26,412 nucleotides of DNA from a virus: IMG/VR virus record IMGVR_UViG_3300037071_000422, positions 1 through 26,412 of that record. One strand, 5' to 3'. The position numbers and the translations under genes are program-made. Below, piece after piece: positions 20,536 through 26,412 of this stretch (positions within the stretch are counted from its first letter, which is position 1; each line of letters opens with the position of its first letter). The notes beneath the pieces are model-generated. The model saw only the letters and a list, made by a program, of their open reading frames with translations, was not told where the DNA came from and made no database searches.

Positions 20536-22785
20536 ATGAAATACAAAGGGACGAAAGCGATGACGGCTGTCATCGCATTACTGGTGCTGATCGCTGGCTT
20601 CTTCGTAGCTGGCACAGCGCAGGCGGTGGGCACTACGGTGCTCACCCCCACTGCCGACACATACGTGCAGGCAGACAAGCCCACAGAGAACTTCGGAGAG
20701 AGCGTCCGATGGTCCACTGAGGGCCGGGCCAATATCTGGCGTCACTCACTGCTCCGCTTCAACGCGGTAGTGCCTGAGGGCGAGAAGATCGTGTCGGCCA
20801 AGCTCCGGGCGTACAGCGAATCCACGATTCCGGCCACGGAGTTCGTCGATGTCTACGGCACTACGGGTGCTTGGACTGAGAGCGGCGTCAACTGGAACAA
20901 CGCCCCAGCGAAGGGCACATGGCTCGGGAAGCAAGGCGGGTTCTCCGTTGATTCTTGGGTCGAGTGGGACGTGACTAGCTGGGTGGGCGCTAACGGCGGC
21001 TACACCAACTTCAAGCTCGAAACCAACGCCCAGCGGTGGACGGGATTCAAGTCCAGCGAACACCCCACCGTTGCACTGCGCCCCCAGCTTGTCATCACGA
21101 CTGAGGCCACCGGCACCACACCTCCTCCCACCACCCCACCTCCGGCTAGCGACGGCACCACTGCCGCATCTACGCAGGGCTGGGGCGCTGTAGTCACGGG
21201 CGACGAGTTCAACTACACGGGCGCACCGCAGGCCACGAAGTGGGATGTCTACGACAGTGCCGGGCACGCTGGCAACGGCGTGCGCTCTCCCGCGCAGGCA
21301 ACCGTTGACGGCACCAAGCTGGTTATCAACGGCACCGCCGATGGTACGACTGCCGGGCTGTCGGCTAAGTTCGCGAACCAGAAGTACGGACGCTGGGAAT
21401 CCCGCATTGCGGCTTCCGGCGACAACGAGTACCACATGGTTTCGATCCTGTGGCCTGACTCGGGCAACTGGCCTTGCGACGGCGAGCTTGACTACGCCGA
21501 GACGACCGGGGACTGGAACGTAATCCAGTTCTTCCAGCACTACTCCTGCTCCAACACGCAGACGAGCGCGAGCAAGGCCATCGACGTGACGCAGTTCCAT
21601 AACTACGCCGTTGACTGGTCCCCCACTGGTGTTGTCGGTTACATCGACGGCGTTGAGTGGTTCCGCGATGAGGTCCCCGCACATCAGCCTCCGGGTTCGA
21701 TGCACCAGACGCTCCAGCTTGACTGGTTCCCCGATGCTACGGCTGACGGTACCGGCGAGATGCGGGTTGACTGGGTGCGCGTTCACGCGGCGGCTACTGC
21801 CCCGACTCCGACGCCTACGCCTACCCCGACTCCGACGCCTACGACGCCGCCTACTGGTGGTTCGTTCGACTTCGCAACCGTTGGTGACATGAACCCGTCC
21901 GGTCACTCTGCGGCCACCACCGAGTCTGGCAAGAACGCCATCAGCATCAAGAACGCGCTGGCCTCGGGTGAACTGGATGCCTTCATCGGCCTCGGTGACT
22001 TCCAGTACAGCATCGGCCACTGTGGACTCTCCGGCTCATCGAATCCGGCGAACGACAACTACTCGAAGTACAACACACAGTGGGGGCCGTTCAAGGACAA
22101 GACGTACTGGACTGCCGCACCGAACCATGATTACCAGCCGGGCCGCAACACTGACCTCGACGACTACATGGACGGCGGTTGCGTCAACACTGTGAAGAGT
22201 GCCACGAGCACCGATCCGACACGTCAGGGTCCGAACCCTGCCGGGACGCATCAGGAGAACGACAACTGGTACTCCATCGACAAGGGCAACTGGCACATCC
22301 TGTTCGCCCCGTCGAACCTGTGGCGCTACGACGTTGCCAAGGCAAACGCGGCAACGGGCCAGATGGACGCGAACCTTGCGGCGGCTAAGGCGGCTGGCAA
22401 GCACCTCGCGGTTGTTGTGCACGATCCCTACTTCACGTCGAGTACGAGTTCACACACGCGCTCGACTGAAATCAAACCGTGGATCGACGTGTTCTGGAAG
22501 AACCGGGTCAAGGTCCTGTTCTCCGGTAGCCAGCACAACTACGAGCGGTCCTGCCCTGTGAACAACGCAGACCAGTGCGTATCTGACGGTATGCAACAGT
22601 TCCAAGTTTCCACTGGCGGCATCACACTGCGCGACTTCACCAGTAACCCGGCGTACATCCAGAAAAAGTTCACCGGAACTTGGGGCCACCTCCGCATGTC
22701 CCTGAACGACAACGGCTCGTACTCTTGGAACTTCGTTCCGACTTCGGGCAACATGTCGAACACCGACAGCGGTACACGGCAGTAA
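20536..22785 (+). CDS. Secreted DNRLRE - GH16 - metallophosphoesterase protein
   Basis: This 749-aa protein begins with a clear Sec signal peptide: basic KYKGTK, a hydrophobic core, and cleavage after A-Q-A at residue 30. Residues 31-190 form a DNRLRE/CBM96-type beta domain (ADTYVQADKPTENFGE, RHSLLRF, VDVTSW-type ending). After a Pro/Thr linker, residues 205-415 are a GH16 glucanase-like domain with the intact catalytic motif ELDYAE (E317, D319, E322). A second linker, PTPTPTPT-type (encoded at 21800-21852), leads to a metallophosphoesterase domain (445-735) with GD (450-451), GDFQY (487-491), PNHD (529-532), H629 and SGSQHNYER (663-671). The architecture is that of secreted actinobacterial enzymes rather than of typical tail proteins. 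It may act on host polysaccharide during infection or after export by the host. Confidence 0.8.
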   Translation: MKYKGTKAMTAVIALLVLIAGFFVAGTAQAVGTTVLTPTADTYVQADKPTENFGESVRWSTEGRANIWRHSLLRFNAVVPEGEKIVSAKLRAYSESTIPATEFVDVYGTTGAWTESGVNWNNAPAKGTWLGKQGGFSVDSWVEWDVTSWVGANGGYTNFKLETNAQRWTGFKSSEHPTVALRPQLVITTEATGTTPPPTTPPPASDGTTAASTQGWGAVVTGDEFNYTGAPQATKWDVYDSAGHAGNGVRSPAQATVDGTKLVINGTADGTTAGLSAKFANQKYGRWESRIAASGDNEYHMVSILWPDSGNWPCDGELDYAETTGDWNVIQFFQHYSCSNTQTSASKAIDVTQFHNYAVDWSPTGVVGYIDGVEWFRDEVPAHQPPGSMHQTLQLDWFPDATADGTGEMRVDWVRVHAAATAPTPTPTPTPTPTPTTPPTGGSFDFATVGDMNPSGHSAATTESGKNAISIKNALASGELDAFIGLGDFQYSIGHCGLSGSSNPANDNYSKYNTQWGPFKDKTYWTAAPNHDYQPGRNTDLDDYMDGGCVNTVKSATSTDPTRQGPNPAGTHQENDNWYSIDKGNWHILFAPSNLWRYDVAKANAATGQMDANLAAAKAAGKHLAVVVHDPYFTSSTSSHTRSTEIKPWIDVFWKNRVKVLFSGSQHNYERSCPVNNADQCVSDGMQQFQVSTGGITLRDFTSNPAYIQKKFTGTWGHLRMSLNDNGSYSWNFVPTSGNMSNTDSGTRQ
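21800..21852 (+). repeat. Direct repeat encoding the Pro-Thr linker
   Basis: A 24-bp unit beginning CCCCGACTCCGACGCCTACG at 21800 is repeated at 21824. It encodes a PTPTPTPT linker between the GH16 and phosphoesterase domains. Such repeats grow and shrink by slippage. Confidence 0.8.
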
Positions 22786-22806
22786 CTAGAAGAAGGAGAT
22801 GTACCG

Positions 22807-24507
22807 GTGGCTATTACCTTCACCGCAGGTACATCCGTTGAGTCAACGGCTAGCGTAACCACAGCAACGGTTGCGCTAGCCGCTGGCATGGCGGCTGGGG
22901 ATTACACGATTTGCGTTGTGTCACTGAACGCCAGCACGGGCACCATCGACACGCCTGCCGGGTGGACTGAAATCCTCCCAGACACTCAGGCCACGGCGTC
23001 CACGTCGATGACCCTCGCCATCTTTTACCGCAAGTGGGTGTCTGGCGACGGCGACGTTGTTGTCACTCATAAGAGCGGTCGATCCGCCGCAACAACTATC
23101 CGTGTCCGGGGCGCTGACGCAACAACCTTCATGGATGTGGGGGCCACGGTGACGCAAGCCGCCGCCGCCGCGACCACAATCGTAGCGCCGACGATCACGC
23201 CTACAACCGGCTGGCTGGTCTGTGTATTCGCCGGGCGTCACCCGACCAACGGCGGTATCATCACGCCGTTCTCCAGTCTCTCCGCTGGCATGACCTCGCT
23301 TGCCGAAGCCTCAGCGCAAGCCCCCACGCAGACCAATGCCGGGCACCTGATCGCCTATCAGGCTGTCACGCCGTCCTCAGCCACGGGCACCCGGCAGGCT
23401 GACCCGAACGTCTCCACTACCGGCGCTATGGGCGTCTCGTTCTCTCTGGTCGAAGCCGCGTCCGGTGGACCCGGCAACGTCACTGCCGTCAAGGCGACTG
23501 CTACCTCTCAGGAGGGAACTCCCGTAGTTACGGGACAAGCGAACATCGTCCATGTGAAGGCGTCGGGCACCGCAACGGACATCGTGCCGGTGGTCACTGC
23601 CGCCGCTACCGTGACAGGGGTACGGGCGCAGGGTAGCTCTCTGGCCCGTGTGCCTGTTGTCGTTGGCGCTCAGACTGCTACGGTCGCCGCTGTCAGGGCG
23701 CAGGGTTCTTCCTCTGCTTCCGCCCCGGTAGTCACGGCGCTGGCTACTCTGGCCGCTGTCAGGGCGCAAGGCTCATCGTTGGCCATCGCTCCTGCCGTGC
23801 TTGGCGCTAAGACCGCCTCTGTCACAGCCGTACGCGCTCAGGGTTCCAGCCTCGCCGTTCCGCCTGTCGTTGTGGGTGGTGCCGGGGCTACTGCTGTCGC
23901 GGCTCAGGGTTCCTCTGCGGCTGTCGCTCCTGCTGTTTCAGCGTTGGCCAGCGTCACGGCTGTCCGGGCGCAGGGTACGTCCCTCGCTGTTCCTCCTACC
24001 GTCACTGCCGCCGCCTCAGCCACGGTTGCTTCCCCCGCGATGTTGGCGACAGCGACCGGTATGGAGCCGTTTGTCAGCGGTGGTGGCCCGGCGAACATTG
24101 ACGCCGTACCAGCAACAGCCACGGCTGACCTCCGTAACCCTGTGGTTAGCGCCCCGGCCACTGTCGCCGCTACGAAGGCCAGCGCATCGACGGCCATGCC
24201 GGAGCCTGTTCCGTCCAGCGCAGTCACCATCCAGTCAGTGCCATCAGCGGCGGCGGCGGAAGCTCAGGCCCCGGTCCCTTCGGTCCTCGTCGTCATGGTG
24301 GCGGTCAGCATGGTGGCCACGGCGCTCCACCACGCACCAACCTTCAACCTCGAAGCCATTACCGCCGCCGTGGTGGCTACTGCAACTGCGCTCGCGCTCC
24401 GACCGTCGCTGAAGGGTGACATAGAGCTGTACCTGAAAGATGGAACGTTGGTGCACCCGCACATACTAATCGGCGGCATACTTGTTCCAGTGGACTCACA
24501 ATTCTAG
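22807..24507 (+). CDS. Repetitive fibre-like structural protein
   Basis: The GTG at 22807 follows AAGGAGATG at normal distance. The 566-aa product has an N-terminal beta domain (residues 1-218), with VTTATVALAAGMAAGDYTIC and AGWTEILPD motifs of the kind found on phage fibre and surface proteins. From about residue 220 to 530 there are roughly 14 imperfect repeats of 22-24 residues, each of the form AVRAQGSSLAxxPVV followed by a short Ala/Thr/Val spacer, best preserved at 270-400. This periodicity suggests a beta-helical or collagen-like extended shaft. The final 35 residues (KGDIELYLKDGTLV, then HPHILIGGILVPVD) form a small C-terminal cap. Likely a tail fibre or head fibre for host attachment. 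Operator-like copy 3 lies in the first repeat. Confidence 0.7.
   Translation: MAITFTAGTSVESTASVTTATVALAAGMAAGDYTICVVSLNASTGTIDTPAGWTEILPDTQATASTSMTLAIFYRKWVSGDGDVVVTHKSGRSAATTIRVRGADATTFMDVGATVTQAAAAATTIVAPTITPTTGWLVCVFAGRHPTNGGIITPFSSLSAGMTSLAEASAQAPTQTNAGHLIAYQAVTPSSATGTRQADPNVSTTGAMGVSFSLVEAASGGPGNVTAVKATATSQEGTPVVTGQANIVHVKASGTATDIVPVVTAAATVTGVRAQGSSLARVPVVVGAQTATVAAVRAQGSSSASAPVVTALATLAAVRAQGSSLAIAPAVLGAKTASVTAVRAQGSSLAVPPVVVGGAGATAVAAQGSSAAVAPAVSALASVTAVRAQGTSLAVPPTVTAAASATVASPAMLATATGMEPFVSGGGPANIDAVPATATADLRNPVVSAPATVAATKASASTAMPEPVPSSAVTIQSVPSAAAAEAQAPVPSVLVVMVAVSMVATALHHAPTFNLEAITAAVVATATALALRPSLKGDIELYLKDGTLVHPHILIGGILVPVDSQF
23517..23538. promoter_or_regulatory. Palindromic operator-like site, copy 3 (inside the fibre gene)
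   Basis: This is the best palindrome of the four: CCCGTA-GT-TACGGG (23521-23534) is perfect in both arms. It encodes T-P-V-V-T-G in the first fibre repeat, and later repeats use different codons for the same residues (for example GTAGTCACGG at 23729-23738), so the exact sequence is not required by the protein. Confidence 0.5.
23620..24010 (+). repeat. Degenerate tandem repeats of the fibre shaft
   Basis: Units of about 66-72 bp begin with variants of GTCAGGGCGCAGGGTTCTTC (for example 23691, 23757, 23829 and 23958) and encode the VRAQGSSLA motif. Divergence of silent positions shows the array is old and maintained at protein level. Confidence 0.7.
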
Positions 24508-24515
24508 GAGACGTA

Positions 24516-25277
24516 ATGAGCGCAACATGGCCTATTGACTGGCCAACGAATGTGGACATCACGCAGAGCGACCCGTACCACGTCCAGATCGCGGAGGAGA
24601 TGGCTTCGGCCACGCTTCGTCTGCTCACCCTGTACCGGGTTGGAGGTCTGCCGATCACCGTGATGCCGTGCACCGGGACGTGCGCGTTCCCCACACTGCC
24701 GTTCTCCGGCCCGGCACAGTCGGGGCACAGCTACCTGCCGTTCTACCCGATCCTGCTGGCCAGCGGCGCGTACGCGAACTGCTTCTGCGCAAGCTCCTGC
24801 CAGTGCGAGGGACGCAGTGAAGTTCTGCTCGGCACACCGGTTGGCCGGATCGACGATGTGAGCATCAACGGTGTCACGCTCGATCCCTCCGCGTACCGGG
24901 TGGAGAACGGCAACATACTCGTGCGTGTTGACGGCGGCGAATGGCCCGCCTGCTCCGGCGACAACTTCACCGTCACCTACCTGAACGCCTACGAGGTGGA
25001 CGTTCTTGGGCAGGCCGCTGGCGGTGTGCTCGCGGCTGAGTACCTGAAGCTGTTCGGCCCGTCTGCGGCGAAGTGCCGCCTCCCCCGTGGCGTCACCTCG
25101 ATCACCCGACAGGGTATGCAGTTCGAGGTCAGCGCTGGAATGTTTCCGAATGGCGTCACGAACATCCCCGAGGTGGACGTGTACATTGCGCAGTGGAACC
25201 CCCACGGTATGCGGACCCGCCCCATGGTGTACTCGACGGACTTGCCGCCGCACCGCTCAGTTAGCTGGAGGCCGTAG
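24516..25277 (+). CDS. Head-to-tail connector (adaptor-like) protein
   Basis: This 253-aa protein has a ribosome binding site (AGGAG) that overlaps the previous stop. The N-terminal segment (YHVQIAEEMASATLRLLTLY) is a helix typical of phage gp15/gp6-like adaptors. The middle carries a Cys-rich loop (ANCFCASSCQCEG), and the C-terminal half has strand-rich VGRIDDVSINGVTLDPSAY and RVENGNILVRV segments. The same type of protein, with the Cys-rich loop, occurs in many actinophages immediately upstream of the tail terminator genes. It would join the portal to the tail. Moderately confident. Confidence 0.75.
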   Translation: MSATWPIDWPTNVDITQSDPYHVQIAEEMASATLRLLTLYRVGGLPITVMPCTGTCAFPTLPFSGPAQSGHSYLPFYPILLASGAYANCFCASSCQCEGRSEVLLGTPVGRIDDVSINGVTLDPSAYRVENGNILVRVDGGEWPACSGDNFTVTYLNAYEVDVLGQAAGGVLAAEYLKLFGPSAAKCRLPRGVTSITRQGMQFEVSAGMFPNGVTNIPEVDVYIAQWNPHGMRTRPMVYSTDLPPHRSVSWRP

Positions 25278-25768
25278 TGACTCAGATTGGCGATGCGGCT
25301 CAGGCGCTTCTCGCGCTGTTGGTCGTGGAGTTCAACAAGCCCGGCAAGAACGGCAACTTCTGCTCTGCCGCTGTGATGCCCGGCTCCGACGTTCCGTACG
25401 ACTACGGGCAGGAGGCGTGTGGCGGTAGCTTGTGGGTGCGCCTGACTACGGCTAACCCGTCAGCTTCGTTCCCAGCCGCAGACACGACCGTTACGAACTG
25501 CGCATCAACGCTCGCGTATCCGTTCGAGGTCGGCGTTATGCGCCCGGCCCCGCTGGCCGAAGTCATCGGTGACGAACTTGTCCTCCCCACGGAGGAAGAG
25601 AACACCGCCGCCGCGCTACAGCAACTCGACGACTTGGAGACGATGTACCGGACCCTTGTGATGTTCGGGGAAGAGGTCGAGGCTCTCCTGCCCGGCATCT
25701 ACACCCCCATCGGCCCAGAAGGCGGCGTCGTCGGCGGCAAGTGGACGTTCACGATTGGGCTGATCTAG
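25277..25768 (+). CDS. Head-tail joining / tail terminator-like protein
   Basis: This 163-aa protein starts at GTG 25277, overlapping the previous TAG by one base; GGAGG lies 7 nt upstream. Features are an N-terminal helix (AAQALLALLVVEFN), a Cys-containing GSLWVRLTTANPSASFP region, and a long C-terminal helix (NTAAALQQLDDLETMYRTLV) with a beta end. Its position between an adaptor and an HK97-gp10-like protein suits a stopper or tail terminator. The exact role cannot be decided from sequence. Confidence 0.65.
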   Translation: MTQIGDAAQALLALLVVEFNKPGKNGNFCSAAVMPGSDVPYDYGQEACGGSLWVRLTTANPSASFPAADTTVTNCASTLAYPFEVGVMRPAPLAEVIGDELVLPTEEENTAAALQQLDDLETMYRTLVMFGEEVEALLPGIYTPIGPEGGVVGGKWTFTIGLI

Positions 25769-25770
25769 CC

Positions 25771-26250
25771 ATGCCAGTTTTCTTCCGGGTCCACGAGGGC
25801 GCGGTCGCGTCGTTCATGAATCCGGGGGACGACGTTGACGACTTGGTGTGGGACGTTACGCGCACCACCCGCGACCTTGCTATCCTGTATGCGCCCGTGC
25901 GTTCGGGGAAGCTCAAAGGCTCGATCCGTGGCTCACGTCCAAAGCGGACAGGCGTGTACACCAATGCCTCGAATGTGACCGCGAACGCCGGGTATGCCCT
26001 GTACGTTCACGATGGCGTCAAGGGCCGTATCTTCCCGAAGACCGGCAAGTACCTGACGGTGCCGCTTGTGCCGGGGTCTGTGTCGGGCGCGGCGCTCCGT
26101 GCACAGTTCGGCGGCAACCGTCGTAAGGGCAGTAGTGCAGGGTTCTTCCTTGCAACATCCGTGCGCGGCCAAGCCTCGCAACCGTTCCTCGCGGACGCAC
26201 TGAAGGTGGCGATGCGCACCAACAGTGTGCTGAGCTACCGTGTTGCTTGA
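25771..26250 (+). CDS. HK97 gp10-like head-tail / tail-completion protein
   Basis: This 159-aa protein starts at ATG 25771, two bases after the previous stop; a GTG 30 nt upstream in frame would overlap the preceding gene. It has a helix followed by APVRSGKLKGSIRG, the conserved 'P-x-x-[ST]-G-x-L' box of gp10-like proteins, then ANAGYALYVHDGVKGRIFP (the Y-x-x-x-V-x-x-G pattern) and a Gly/Arg-rich C-terminal region. In HK97-like phages this protein completes the tail or neck. Ribosome binding site is weak. Fairly confident family call. Confidence 0.75.
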   Translation: MPVFFRVHEGAVASFMNPGDDVDDLVWDVTRTTRDLAILYAPVRSGKLKGSIRGSRPKRTGVYTNASNVTANAGYALYVHDGVKGRIFPKTGKYLTVPLVPGSVSGAALRAQFGGNRRKGSSAGFFLATSVRGQASQPFLADALKVAMRTNSVLSYRVA

Positions 26251-26282
26251 TCCGCGATTGTACCCGTTTCGCGGTACTCTGA

Positions 26283-26311
26283 TTGAAGTCCCGTAGTTAC
26301 GTGACTTACAT
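26283..26311 (+). promoter_or_regulatory. Candidate rightward promoter with operator-like copy 4 in its spacer
   Basis: TTGAAG (26283-26288), a 17-nt spacer and TTACAT (26306-26311) form a reasonable promoter that would start near 26318, before the gene at 26339. The operator-like palindrome (26286-26307) fills the spacer; its outer arms here are also symmetric (AAGTC and GACTT). Just upstream lies the inverted repeat GTACC/GGTAC (26260-26264 and 26272-26276). Binding of a regulator here would block polymerase directly. Confidence 0.5.
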
Positions 26312-26338
26312 GGCGACGATTCACTTAGGAGACGAACA

Positions 26339-26412
26339 GTGAAAGAGTTTGTGACAGCGGCCAAGCCGACAGCAGGCAAGGTCGATAAGTCCAGCATCAT
26401 CGACACCAAGCA
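26339..26412 (+). CDS. Start of a tail gene (possibly tail assembly chaperone), truncated by the window
   Basis: GTG 26339 follows TAGGAG (26326-26331) at normal distance, and 24 codons lie within the window (KEFVTAAKPTAGKVDKSSII). The FVTAA start, and the position after the HK97 gp10-like gene, resemble tail assembly chaperones or the tail tube gene of actinophages. It is the first gene downstream of the promoter/operator at 26283-26311. The identity is a guess until the rest is read. Confidence 0.5.
   Translation, partial: MKEFVTAAKPTAGKVDKSSIIDTK

Noticed and set aside
20746-22020. 424-aa reverse-strand open frame opposite the GH16/phosphoesterase gene
   Set aside because: Arg-rich low-complexity translation from the antisense of the Pro/Thr linker; no plausible start signal.
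23729-23740. GTAGTCACGG-type near matches to the palindrome in later fibre repeats
   Set aside because: They differ in the core and follow from the protein repeat; used only as contrast to copy 3.
1-26412. tRNA genes, CRISPR arrays, insertion sequences, integrase or attachment site
   Set aside because: None seen: no cloverleaf with a conserved T-loop, no regularly spaced repeats, no transposase or recombinase motifs in any frame.

Overview
The window is a piece of a double-stranded DNA tailed phage (siphovirus-type) or prophage of a high-GC Gram-positive (actinobacterial) host. The base composition is GC-rich with mostly G/C third positions, GTG starts are frequent, and the proteins are of actinophage type: a terminase/portal/MuF-protease/HK97-fold capsid order, a DUF1360-like membrane protein between terminase and portal, a small protein starting MGCNCG next to the capsid gene, and an endolysin with M23 and GH25 domains. 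No integrase, repressor, replication, tRNA or CRISPR feature was seen, so lifestyle and exact host are not decided here. All identifications come from reading motifs; no database was searched.

Layout. Positions 1-83 hold the start of a leftward gene. Positions 84-416 are a divergent regulatory region with a palindromic operator-like site, a C-rich/G-quadruplex-prone tract and a probably leaderless rightward promoter. Everything after that runs rightward. A ribbon-helix-helix (RHH) gene (417-623) is followed by a tightly overlapped train of about 17 small genes (756-5743; many Cys/His-rich, three membrane-anchored, one ParB-like) and one more small gene. Then come the packaging and head genes: TerS, an RHH protein, TerL, a DUF1360-like protein, portal, a 916-aa MuF/2H-phosphoesterase/protease fusion, a small MGCNCG protein and the major capsid protein with fused scaffold, ending at a strong hairpin. 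Three head- or tail-associated genes follow and end in a canonical intrinsic terminator. A lysis/surface-interaction block (17722-24507) carries a bifunctional endolysin, two small structural proteins, a secreted DNRLRE-GH16-phosphoesterase protein and a repetitive fibre-like protein. Head-tail connector genes (24516-26250) and the first codons of a probable tail gene close the window.

The most notable points are: (1) four copies of a near-palindrome with core CCCGTAGTTAC, two intergenic and two inside late genes, with the intergenic copies lying in the 17-bp spacers of apparent promoters, which suggests a phage operator/stoperator-type regulon; (2) a small pre-terminase gene (1736-2593) that carries a piece of the phage's own major capsid protein, recognisable at both protein and DNA level; (3) a 2H-phosphoesterase domain embedded in the head-morphogenesis/protease fusion; (4) a three-domain secreted enzyme within the structural operon.
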